Source: an uncultured Bacteroidales bacterium (GTDB lineage: Bacteria; Bacteroidota; Bacteroidia; Bacteroidales; P3). Taken from it: a DNA stretch of 64,000 nucleotides. A model generated the notes under the pieces. That model did not search any database and had not been told where the DNA came from. It was given only the letters and a program-made list of their open reading frames with translations. Position 1 is the first letter of the stretch. Each line of letters opens with the position of its first letter. Shown here in pieces: positions 55,515 to 62,756 of the stretch. The position numbers and the translations under genes were made by a program. Where the stretch lies: NCBI GenBank assembly GCA_905234665.1, contig CAJOIV010000014.1, positions 1 through 64,000 of the forward strand, given 5' to 3'.

Positions 55515-55574
55515 GTATTTTTGTGATTGTTGCTTTCCAGTCACAAAAATACGCCTACCAAGGCTTCCCCACAA
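55515..55574 (-). promoter_or_regulatory. Promoter and 12-bp palindrome of the methyltransferase gene
   Basis: Minus strand: TTG (55574-55572), 20-nt spacer, TATTTTTG (55551-55544). The -7 is part of a perfect inverted repeat, GTATTTTTGTGA (55515-55526) / TCACAAAAATAC (55541-55552), an operator or 5'-leader hairpin candidate. Confidence 0.7.
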
Positions 55575-55592
55575 TCCCTAATAGTAATGAAT

Positions 55593-55883
55593 TTACATGC
55601 TTTTGCCTGACGTTACGGCTTGCATTTCGTCCATCAGGTAACCATACACATAGCCAGAGGACTGGAAGTAAAGGCCCGTATTGGGATCAGAGAGTTTCTC
55701 AAAGAGTCGCGAGGTGTAGACGGCATCGAATGCCTGCTGCATGGTGAGTCCACGCTCTTCCATGAGACGGGCGATGAGGTCTTTCACTATCTCCTCTTTC
55801 ATGTTCTGAAAGTCCTTGTTGGGTTTCGACAGGGCAAGGTCTATTCGCTGGATGTCGACGGTGGAACCGTGGTAGAGTCTCAT
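55593..55883 (-). CDS. DUF3990 N-terminal remnant joined to a short helical protein
   Basis: 96 residues. The first 25 (MRLYHGSTVDIQRIDLALSK) match the start of DUF3990 proteins, which have an ADP-ribosyltransferase-like fold. The catalytic remainder is missing. The rest (KEEIVKDLIARLMEERGLTM, QQAFDAVYTSRLFEKLSDPN, SSGYVYGYLMDE) looks like a separate DUF3791-like helical protein usually encoded downstream. An internal deletion therefore seems to have fused two genes in frame. It overlaps the upstream DUF3791-like gene by 4 nt. Probably a decayed toxin-antitoxin or effector locus. Confidence 0.65.
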   Translation of the reverse strand: MRLYHGSTVDIQRIDLALSKPNKDFQNMKEEIVKDLIARLMEERGLTMQQAFDAVYTSRLFEKLSDPNTGLYFQSSGYVYGYLMDEMQAVTSGKSM

Positions 55884-56101
55884 AGCGTACCTCCTTTTTT
55901 TTGACAGTAGGCTTGCAGGGTCTGGATGTTTTCGTCAACAGAAAGAGTGTGCATAATGTCATAGTGCTTCTCGCAGAGGGAGAGGGCACCATATCGACTG
56001 AGGTAGCGGTAGGCTTCGGCCTCAGTGACATTGCTGCGCAAGGCAAATACTGCTACCAGCAGGACAAGGTATTCTATCTTTTCAAGTACCGAAGTGGCCA
56101 T
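55880..56101 (-). CDS. DUF3791-like small protein
   Basis: 73 residues, largely helical: EKIEYLVLLVAVFALRSNVT, EAEAYRYLSRYGALSLCEKH and YDIMHTLSVDENIQTLQAYC. This matches the DUF3791 family found beside DUF3990 genes in gut bacteria. Function unknown; a toxin-antitoxin-like role is suggested by genomic pairing. Preceded by a clear promoter at 56208-56238. Confidence 0.75.
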   Translation of the reverse strand: MATSVLEKIEYLVLLVAVFALRSNVTEAEAYRYLSRYGALSLCEKHYDIMHTLSVDENIQTLQAYCQKKGGTL

Positions 56102-56207
56102 ACGTTCATCAATCTTGTATCAAGATAACGCCGTTGCCTTGATAATATTGCCTTCTCTCATCAAAAAAACTTCCGTAGGTCCAACAATCAAGTGCAACAC
56201 CGCTGTG

Positions 56208-56238
56208 CAAAGATACGCACTTTTCCCGACACGGACAA
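56208..56238 (-). promoter_or_regulatory. Promoter of the DUF3791/DUF3990 pair
   Basis: Minus strand: TTG (56238-56236), 20-nt spacer, TATCTTTG (56215-56208). The spacer segment GTCGGGAAAAGTGCG resembles that of the 79-bp repeats. Confidence 0.75.
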
Positions 56239-56259
56239 ATCTTTTTTCATCGGAAAAGA

Positions 56260-56297
56260 AAAGGCGGGAAAATCCTATTATGGATTTTCCCGCCTTT
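56260..56297 (-). terminator. Terminator of the repeat lipoprotein gene
   Basis: Perfect 16-bp arms AAAGGCGGGAAAATCC / GGATTTTCCCGCCTTT with a 6-nt loop, 18 nt after the stop, followed by TTCTTTTCC on the minus strand. Confidence 0.9.
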
Positions 56298-56315
56298 GTG
56301 ATGGAGGGTTGGGGT

Positions 56316-58226
56316 TTATTGCTGCGGGTATACCAGGGAGCTTTGGGTGAGATAGGTGTCGCCACCGTTCTGGTAGGCATTGTCGTTCCAATACACTGTG
56401 CCGCCGATGGTCACTGTGCCGCAGGTGTTTCGGTTATGAGTACTTACGGTCTTGCCGATGCTGTTGGTGGCAGGGTAATTGCCGCCGCCTTTGGTGGCCG
56501 TGACCCTGGTAACGCCGCTGCCAATGGTGATGGTGCCGCAGTTGCTCGCGCCTGAATAATTCGAATTGACAGTGGAACCTGTTCCTATACCCGCACCTCC
56601 AAAAAATGGTTCACTATAAATGTTGCCAATTCCAAATGAATTACTGGTATTTTCTCCTCCATCGCCACCTGTGGCTGTAACTTCTCCGCCAGTGATGCTG
56701 ATGTTGCCACATGTGCTTGATGTAGTATACGTATTTAAAACGAAACCGCTTCCTATGCCTGCTGCTCCAATACCTCCAGTTGCTGTAACTTCTCCACCAG
56801 TGATGCTGATGCCACCACCTGTGATATTCCCTCGGGACAATCCTGTGCCAATACCCGCACCACCTATACCGCCAGTGGCTACCACGGTTCCTCCCGAGAT
56901 GTTGATGCCTGTGATTGTGTTATTCGCTGTGACACAACCTGTGCCAATACCCGCAGCCTTATTACCGCCAGTAGCTGTCACGTTTCCGCCATTGATGGTG
57001 ATGCTACCACAGTTCTTATTATATCCGCTGCCGATGCCGGCCATCCAAATGCCACCTGTGGCGTTGATAGTACCGCTGTTAATAACGATATCGCCGCAGT
57101 CAACAAGGTCGCTGCCGCCAATACCGGCACCCCATCCGTCGGCTCCGCCGTAGCTGCTGGCATTGAGCGTGCCAGTGCCTTGTATGGTGAGCGTCTTGCC
57201 AGAGGCGATATGGATGCCCGGATAATCTTCATAGAAACCCGTCACGTTGTTGGTGCCTTCAATGACAAGGGTGGTGTTGTTTTCGCAAGTGATGCCTGCC
57301 CAGGAGTAACTATCGTTGTTTGTGTTAGTTGTGCCAGTGATGGTGACGTCTTTCAGCGTGACGGTAGCACCGTCGGTATTGACGCTAATCTTGTAGTCAC
57401 CTGCAAGGGTGCCGGTAAGGATGTCACCGGCCTGCGCCTCGTAGTCTCTGGTGAGGTAGGCGAGGTTGATTTGTTTGTCCATCCTCACGGTGACAGGATA
57501 GAAGTGACCGGCGGCGAGGGTCTTGCCCGTCACGGTCTTTACATAGCTTTCATAGTTGTTTGTGCCGTCGGTGGCGGTGAACTCGATGTCGCCAGTGGTC
57601 ACGGGCAACATGGCCACATAGATAGGGCCGGCAGCAGCCAAGCGGGTGACGGTGTAAGTGTTCGTGCCATTGGTGACGGTGAGGCTGGTGATAGTGCTGG
57701 TGATGTCGTTGCCACTGGTGTTCTGTATGGTGAACTGGCCTATGGCAATTCCATTCGTAAGGGTTACCGTCGAATTCCATGAGCCCGTGTAGGTGCCGAG
57801 GTCGAGACTGCTGGAGAGGGTGGCCAGTGTGCCGTCTTGGTTGTTGAGGGCTGCATTGTTCACCGAGCCGTCGTTGTTGGCCATGGCGGCGGGATAGATA
57901 TAGGTGATGCTCTGCTCGCGGTTGGGGTCAGTCAAATCCACGGTGAAGTTGGCCACCTTGCCGTTGCCGGAGATGTCGTCTGCTGTCAAGGCGTTGCTCA
58001 CGGCCTTCACAGTCGTCCCGCTGGTGTTCTTGTAGACCACGGCAATCCGCTCGCCTGCGGCGAAGGTCTTCACACCTCCGGCGGTCAGTGCCTTGGCGCC
58101 GTCGTCGGCTATCTTGACGGTGGTGGTGAGTGTCATGCTGCCACCATTCTCTTTCGTGCAGCCAGTCATCATAACGGCCACCACGGCAAGGGCGGCCAGA
58201 GTGAGAAATCTCATCTTGTTTTTCAT
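56316..58226 (-). CDS. Fimbrillin-like lipoprotein with AGIGxG repeats
   Basis: 636 residues from ATG 58226, preceded by an unusual Shine-Dalgarno-like AAAGGAG. The lipoprotein signal ends AVMMTGC. The first 250 residues resemble a fimbrillin-type domain (TFAAGERIAVVYKNTSGT, YPAAMANNDG, GHFYPVTVRMD). A DGATVTLKDVTITGT segment then leads into at least six repeats of about 30 residues with the pattern I-x-I-x-G-G-x-V-x-A-T-G-G-x-x-x-A-G-I-G-x-G, like Cthe_2159-type carbohydrate-binding beta-helices. It is likely a surface-exposed adhesin or glycan-binding protein. It follows a small-protein gene in the same way as the lipoprotein at 28246. Confidence 0.8.
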   Translation of the reverse strand: MKNKMRFLTLAALAVVAVMMTGCTKENGGSMTLTTTVKIADDGAKALTAGGVKTFAAGERIAVVYKNTSGTTVKAVSNALTADDISGNGKVANFTVDLTDPNREQSITYIYPAAMANNDGSVNNAALNNQDGTLATLSSSLDLGTYTGSWNSTVTLTNGIAIGQFTIQNTSGNDITSTITSLTVTNGTNTYTVTRLAAAGPIYVAMLPVTTGDIEFTATDGTNNYESYVKTVTGKTLAAGHFYPVTVRMDKQINLAYLTRDYEAQAGDILTGTLAGDYKISVNTDGATVTLKDVTITGTTNTNNDSYSWAGITCENNTTLVIEGTNNVTGFYEDYPGIHIASGKTLTIQGTGTLNASSYGGADGWGAGIGGSDLVDCGDIVINSGTINATGGIWMAGIGSGYNKNCGSITINGGNVTATGGNKAAGIGTGCVTANNTITGINISGGTVVATGGIGGAGIGTGLSRGNITGGGISITGGEVTATGGIGAAGIGSGFVLNTYTTSSTCGNISITGGEVTATGGDGGENTSNSFGIGNIYSEPFFGGAGIGTGSTVNSNYSGASNCGTITIGSGVTRVTATKGGGNYPATNSIGKTVSTHNRNTCGTVTIGGTVYWNDNAYQNGGDTYLTQSSLVYPQQ

Positions 58227-58248
58227 TTCTTTCTCCTTTCTAATTGGG

Positions 58249-58419
58249 TTAAAACCATGATTCACTTTCCTCGACGGAGTAGTTCTGAATGCCTTCTTGT
58301 TGCGGGTTTGTCCCAACCGGTGGCAGACCGATGGTCTTTGTACTGAGAGCAAATCCCTGTTCCATTTTGAAGGTCACCGTCGTCAAATGAGGTGCTTCGT
58401 AATTCTTCTTTTCTTTCAT
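58249..58419 (-). CDS. Small protein, APHLTTVTF family (56 aa)
   Basis: 56 residues from ATG 58419. The N-terminus is KEKKNYEAPHLTTVTFKMEQ, then GFALSTKTIG, a Pro/Gln-rich middle and the end SVEESESWF. It shares with the protein at 27990-28196 the pattern Y-x-x-P-x-x-x-T-V-T-F-x-x-E, an L-A/A-L-S segment and a Ser-Trp near the C-terminus, and both lie just upstream of a surface lipoprotein gene (22 nt here). No signal peptide. Function unknown. Confidence 0.7.
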   Translation of the reverse strand: MKEKKNYEAPHLTTVTFKMEQGFALSTKTIGLPPVGTNPQQEGIQNYSVEESESWF

Positions 58420-58453
58420 GTTGTCTATTGATTAATTGTTATTGATGCAAAAC

Positions 58454-58630
58454 ATGGCCACCCTGCGGCCCGTGGCGGGCAGCAGCCGCAAGGAAGGCTG
58501 CCCGGTGCTCTTCCTGGTGGGTGACTCCACCATGCGCACCGGCACCCGCGGCAATGGCGACAACGGCCAGTGGGGCTGGGGCTACTATGCCCACGAATTT
58601 TTCCCATACAGCCAAAATTATTTTTCGGCC
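58454..58630 (+). pseudogene. Rhamnogalacturonan acetylesterase-like fragment (SGNH)
   Basis: A short plus-strand segment encodes CPVLFLVGDSTMRTGTRGNG then DNGQWGWGYYAHEFF, the block I region of SGNH-type rhamnogalacturonan acetylesterases, with the nucleophile Ser in GDST. Everything after about 58603 is lost: no other catalytic block follows and the sequence turns into an unrelated minus-strand fragment. There is no signal peptide. A remnant, not a functional gene. Confidence 0.75.
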
Positions 58631-58633
58631 TCT

Positions 58634-58680
58634 ACATGCTTTCGCGGAGGATGGCGAGGACTTCGGGGCGGGTGAGGGTC
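58634..58680 (-). pseudogene. Duplicated 3' end of an iron alcohol dehydrogenase gene
   Basis: About 45 bases match the 3' end of the dehydrogenase gene (62759-62805) with two mismatches. They encode LTRPEVLAILRESM and a stop, out of context at the end of another gene. Confidence 0.8.
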
Positions 58681-60148
58681 AATTGATGGGGATGAGGGTG
58701 CTGACGGTGATGTTGTTGTTGGGGGCTGTCTGGCTTTCGAGGCGCGAGATGCCGCGGTCGGGGCCGGTGACGGGGGTGACGATGGTGGCGGTGGAGCCGT
58801 TGGCGAGGATGACGGTCTCGACGAAGGCTTGGATGCCGCCGTTGTAGGAGCACTCTTTCAGGAAATTGAATGCCGGCACCTGGGTGCGGTCGCAGGTGAC
58901 GGTCTCCGTCTGGAGGGTGGCGAGGCAGTAGATGGTGAAGCTCTGGAGGCCGTCGCCGAGGTGTGCCTCGTAGCAGTAGCCTTCGGCGTCGTAGAGGCTG
59001 TACTGCGGCCAGCCGTCGGGCAGGGTGCTCTGTGTCAGTTGGTAGGTGGTGGCGTTGAAGGTGTAGAGCGTGGTGCCGCTGACCCATGAGTAGGTCTCCT
59101 CGTCGCTCACGTAGGTGACGGTTGAGTAGGTCTCGTACTCGTCGTCGGTGAAGTAGCCTTCGGCCACGCCGGTGGCGGTGGCTGGCGAACTGCTGACATC
59201 GACGAGGTAGATGCTGTCCCCTTCCGAAACACGGACGGAGACGAAGAACTTGCCGCCGATGCAGCGCATCTCGGGCCAGTTGCCGGACGTGGGGAGTCCC
59301 TGAATGCGGGGCAGCGTGCCGTCGGGGGCCATGATGGCGGCCACGTCGGGGTGGTTGCCTGTGTAGCCTATGCAGGTGCCGAGGTGCCCCTGGTTGTCGG
59401 TCACGGAGTAGGCGATTTGGACGGCCTGCTCCGCAGTGCTGGGCAGCACGCTGACCATGCTGAGCGAGCTGCCGTTGTCATGCAGACGGGAAAGGCTGGC
59501 TTGCCATGAGCCGGTGGCGAGGTAGATGTCGTCGCCCACCTGGTTGATGAGACCCAGCTTACGGAGGCGGTCGCCCGTGAGGTCACCCTCGAGAGGCATG
59601 TGGTTGCCGTCGCTGACGAGACCCACGCTGCCGAAGCCCGGGACGCTGTACTCCCAGATGGGGAACGCGCCGATAACCTCGTTGAGGTCGAAGATCTTGC
59701 CGTCGCTCTTGCGGATGAGGAAGTTCTCATTGAGCCCCCCATGGCTGTGGTTGACCATGCCGCGGATGCGGTCCTGCATGCTCTCGCTGAAGCCGCTGTA
59801 GTCGTCGCAGACATAGCGGCAGCCGACGAGCCAGATGAAATTGTCACCCACGGGGACGATCTGGTTGACGCTGATGGTGATGTTGCGCGAGAGCTCGGTG
59901 ACGAGGCCCTCCTCGTCGCAGTCGTACTCGTAGGCCACGAGCTGCATGTTGCCGTTCTCGTCGATGCTGTAGAGCATGCTTTGGGTGCCGCCCTTGGCGC
60001 CCGAGCCTTGCGAGCCGAGGGCGAGGTACTTCACGCCGCCGAGGTTGATGCCCGAAAGGGAGAAGGAGGCGTCCTTGTCCTTCTCGCCGCACGATACCAG
60101 CGACACAACCAGTGCCACTGCACAGAGGATTCTAAATACTTTTTTCAT
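58679..60148 (-). CDS. Lipoprotein of unknown function, possibly beta-propeller
   Basis: 489 residues. The lipoprotein signal is MKKVFRILCAVALVVSLVSC. The mature part is made of repeated beta strands with aromatic and Gly-Asp turns (MLYSIDENGNMQLVAYEY, LIRKSDGKIFDLNEVIG, YLATGSWQASLSRLHDNG, FFVSVRVSEGDSIYLVDVSS, WVSGTTLYTFNATTYQLT). This suggests a six- or seven-bladed propeller, but I recognise no family. Its promoter region contains copy 2 of the 79-bp repeat, and its 3' end abuts the dehydrogenase fragment. Confidence 0.75.
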   Translation of the reverse strand: MKKVFRILCAVALVVSLVSCGEKDKDASFSLSGINLGGVKYLALGSQGSGAKGGTQSMLYSIDENGNMQLVAYEYDCDEEGLVTELSRNITISVNQIVPVGDNFIWLVGCRYVCDDYSGFSESMQDRIRGMVNHSHGGLNENFLIRKSDGKIFDLNEVIGAFPIWEYSVPGFGSVGLVSDGNHMPLEGDLTGDRLRKLGLINQVGDDIYLATGSWQASLSRLHDNGSSLSMVSVLPSTAEQAVQIAYSVTDNQGHLGTCIGYTGNHPDVAAIMAPDGTLPRIQGLPTSGNWPEMRCIGGKFFVSVRVSEGDSIYLVDVSSSPATATGVAEGYFTDDEYETYSTVTYVSDEETYSWVSGTTLYTFNATTYQLTQSTLPDGWPQYSLYDAEGYCYEAHLGDGLQSFTIYCLATLQTETVTCDRTQVPAFNFLKECSYNGGIQAFVETVILANGSTATIVTPVTGPDRGISRLESQTAPNNNITVSTLIPIN

Positions 60149-60452
60149 ATTCTGTCGTTTAAGGGGTTGTCGTAATTATTGCTGACTCCAATTCATTTTG
60201 CAAAAGTACACACTTTTCCCGACATACACACAGGTGCATGGAATAATATTTCTCCTTTTCGCGGAAAATGTGTATTCGTTAGTCCTCGCCGGTGCCGCCG
60301 TCGAGACGATAATTCGGTAAAAAGCCGGTGTTCCTTCGCGTCAAATGTTAAAAATGCTGTTTTTTGAAAAAAAGATGCTCGTAGATTTGGCCGTTTCAAA
60401 ATTTTTTCCGTCTTTTGCATTTCGACTAAGTTTAACCTCAAAATAGAAAAAT
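60149..60452. other. Divergent intergenic region
   Basis: 304 nt. It holds copy 2 of the 79-bp repeat with the promoter for the minus-strand lipoprotein, then AT-rich sequence with a weak plus-strand promoter candidate (TTG 60387-60389 and GTCTTTTG 60410-60417, 20-nt spacer) for the UDG-like gene. No ORF or RNA gene is supported. Confidence 0.6.
60199..60277. repeat. 79-bp promoter-bearing repeat, copy 2
   Basis: Aligns without gaps to 51219-51297. The -7 on the minus strand is TACTTTTG (60208-60201). The -33 reads GTG instead of TTG. Confidence 0.8.
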
Positions 60453-61205
60453 ATGAACGCATCAGACAACCCGATTTTTGACCGCCTTACAGCGGCAGAA
60501 CAAGAAATGTGCAACCACTACATTGAATTAGGAAACAATGCTGACTTTGTCAAGAAAGGCATCGCATTTTGTTATGATAATCCAGCGCATGGGATTTTAC
60601 TGACGGGAATGAATCCAAGTGGCAAAGGTGGCGAAGTTGTGTATTACACATCAAAAGAGGCTCTAGAATTTCCAACCAAGGGATACTGGATGGATAAGAA
60701 GAAACAGATTGTTGGAAATGATGGTTGGCTACTTGATAATACAGCCTATCTTGATTTTTTTCCTTACTTTGAGTCAATTCAAGATGACTATGAAAAGGCA
60801 GTGCGTCCGCATATTGATTTCCAAGTCAAGGCTCTAGAAATAACCCAAAAGAATATTGAAGAGCATATCCAGCCGCGATTGATAATTGCGGCGAATGCTG
60901 CTGCTGCTTATTATTGGGGATTTAGACCGGAAACAACGTGGTTGGGTTACGACTTTATAAAAGTTGTCGATGTCCCCGAAAGTTTAAGAAATACAAGAAT
61001 AGAACTATACCAAATCAATCCGGCCAATGGCTTTCGAAAGGAGACCGACCGCGTGGGGCAAGACAAATATCAGACCACAAACATCAAAGGTGCGTATTTC
61101 ATTCCATACGCCATGTATGACGACAGACATTATACGACTTGTCCCGACAAAGTACTATCGCCGCAGTTGGTCAAGGAGATATTTGAATGGATAGATGAAC
61201 AATAA
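60453..61205 (+). CDS. Hypothetical protein, possibly uracil-DNA glycosylase-fold
   Basis: 250 residues, AT-richer than its neighbours. The segment GILLTGMNPSGKGGEVVYYT resembles the GxNPG-type motif I of the uracil-DNA glycosylase superfamily, and LIIAANAAAAYYWGF could be the strand-helix in the middle of that fold. A final motif II His cannot be placed with certainty. No signal peptide, so cytoplasmic. Base composition and lack of relation to neighbours suggest acquisition by transfer. The family assignment is tentative. Confidence 0.7.
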   Translation: MNASDNPIFDRLTAAEQEMCNHYIELGNNADFVKKGIAFCYDNPAHGILLTGMNPSGKGGEVVYYTSKEALEFPTKGYWMDKKKQIVGNDGWLLDNTAYLDFFPYFESIQDDYEKAVRPHIDFQVKALEITQKNIEEHIQPRLIIAANAAAAYYWGFRPETTWLGYDFIKVVDVPESLRNTRIELYQINPANGFRKETDRVGQDKYQTTNIKGAYFIPYAMYDDRHYTTCPDKVLSPQLVKEIFEWIDEQ

Positions 61206-61226
61206 CACCCACAATCAACAAATATC

Positions 61227-61793
61227 ATGAAGCAACTAGGGGTGGGACAACAACTCCACGCATTCTGCACCTTTGACGAAGAGCAGGAAGAGTATCTTTG
61301 CGGATTTATTGACAGCGACGGCAATGTGGTTATCCCGCCGAAATATGAGGTGGCGGAGGACTTCTCGGAGGGACTTGCCCTTGTGGCTGAATATGGCTGG
61401 GGACGTGCCTACGGTTTTATCAACACTCGCGGCGAGGTGGTCATCCCGCCAATGGAGGGCATTACCGTTTTGGGGGCGTTCCATGATGGGCTATGTTTGG
61501 TTGAAGTTGACGGCAAAAGTGGGTACATCGACAAGACGGGGGCGATGACTATTCCTCCACAGTTCGATGCAGCATACGATTTCAAATATGGCGTTGCACT
61601 CGTGAGCAGTGACGCTGACAGCGATGACCATTGGGGATTCATTGACAAGACAGGCAAGGTCATCGTTTCTCTGAGATACCGTCGGGCAGAGCCGCCCACC
61701 TTTTGGTACACTGGCGACGGTCTTCTTCGCCTCCTCGATGGCAACGAAACCTTCTATTTCGATACCACGGGCAAGCAGATTTGGCCTAAATGA
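61227..61793 (+). CDS. WG-repeat protein
   Basis: 188 residues with four WG/KWG-type repeats: CGFIDSDGNVVIPPKYE, YGFINTRGEVVIPPMEG, SGYIDKTGAMTIPPQFD and WGFIDKTGKVIVSLRYR, each followed by F-x-x-G-L-A/C-L-V. No signal peptide. WG-repeat proteins are thought to act as binding modules; the partner is unknown. It begins 21 nt after the preceding gene, probably co-transcribed, and ends at a hairpin terminator. Confidence 0.88.
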   Translation: MKQLGVGQQLHAFCTFDEEQEEYLCGFIDSDGNVVIPPKYEVAEDFSEGLALVAEYGWGRAYGFINTRGEVVIPPMEGITVLGAFHDGLCLVEVDGKSGYIDKTGAMTIPPQFDAAYDFKYGVALVSSDADSDDHWGFIDKTGKVIVSLRYRRAEPPTFWYTGDGLLRLLDGNETFYFDTTGKQIWPK

Positions 61794-61799
61794 TAACAA

Positions 61800-61831
61800 A
61801 ATCCTCCGGATGCAAATGCTTCTGGAGGATT
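61800..61831 (+). terminator. Terminator after the WG-repeat gene
   Basis: AATCCTCC / GGAGGATT stem, extendable by GGA/TCT, followed by ATTCTC. Confidence 0.7.
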
Positions 61832-61906
61832 ATTCTCTTCGCTTGTTTTCTCAGATTCCAATACGATGTCTTTATGATACTTGCTACATAAGCATCGCGG
61901 TTGATG

Positions 61907-62728
61907 CTATTCTATTGTCATTTCAATATCGGTAGAGAAGGCTCGTGTGCCTCCTGTCTTCAATTCAGGTACGTTGATGCGGATGTCACAGTCGACCACA
62001 ACAATGGTTCCGTCTGCGGTTTGTAGGACATTCTCGTCGTGCATGTCGCTGAGGTAGATGTCGGGTGTGGCATATGTCCAGTTGCGGGGATTGATGATCG
62101 CGAACCCCATTCGTTGCATATAGTCGGCAATCTGCGCGTCTTCCACATGCTTGCCTTCGACAAAAGGCTGCTCTACCACAATCTTGAATTCACCTTCTGC
62201 CGTACGTCCAAAGCCGAGGACATTCAAGCGTGTTTCAGGGAAATATGCGTTGTGAAGCGAGATGCGGTCGAGCGCAAGGATGGGTTGGACAAAATAGTCG
62301 AGCCCGATGGTCTTGATGAGCGTTGCCCCATGATTATATACCTTTGCCTCGCCACCCTCGGCAATTCTCTCGCCGAGGGTTTGGGTGAGAGTCTTGTCGA
62401 CACAATCCGTCCAACAGCCGATGCGACGAGCCCACTGCTCTATGCATTCAGCCTGTTGCGCTCCGCATTCGACCTCTCTTTTGAAGTCACCGACATACGG
62501 TGCAGTTCTGCTATCTGAGCGAGCTTTTGCTCCCGCGAGTAGGGATGCAACGACATGCGTTGCACCTCCCGTTGCGCAGCCATGCTGTTCGAACGGTGAA
62601 AATCGTTTATATACAAGCCGTCCATTGATAAATAATTCTGCATAATAGTCAAGTGTTTGCAGACCCTCGGAGGTGAACCCACCGCTGATAATCATGTCGA
62701 GTTGTTTCCAAAAGTCTGCGTTTGTCAT
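61907..62728 (-). CDS. Kinase-like protein (putative polyvalent protein kinase domain)
   Basis: 273 residues. The C-terminal 160 residues look like the PPK-type kinase domain known from polyvalent proteins of mobile elements: GGEAKVYNHGATLIKTI (nucleotide-binding start with Lys), LNVLGFGRTAEGEFKIVVEQ, then YLSDMHDENVLQTADG (catalytic loop with Asp/Asn) and IVVVDCDIRIN (metal-binding Asp). The N-terminal 110 residues (ADFWKQLDMIISGGFTSEG, YYAELFINGRLVYKRFSPFE) have no recognised fold. It stands alone, without phage or plasmid genes beside it, so it may be an orphan left by a past insertion. Confidence 0.65.
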   Translation of the reverse strand: MTNADFWKQLDMIISGGFTSEGLQTLDYYAELFINGRLVYKRFSPFEQHGCATGGATHVVASLLAGAKARSDSRTAPYVGDFKREVECGAQQAECIEQWARRIGCWTDCVDKTLTQTLGERIAEGGEAKVYNHGATLIKTIGLDYFVQPILALDRISLHNAYFPETRLNVLGFGRTAEGEFKIVVEQPFVEGKHVEDAQIADYMQRMGFAIINPRNWTYATPDIYLSDMHDENVLQTADGTIVVVDCDIRINVPELKTGGTRAFSTDIEMTIE

Positions 62729-62756
62729 CTGTTTCTATTTTTCTAGATTGGACAAT

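Noticed and set aside
55890-56130. Plus-strand ORF opposite the DUF3791-like gene
   Set aside because: The minus-strand frame has a promoter, a 4-nt gene overlap and family resemblance; the plus-strand product has none.
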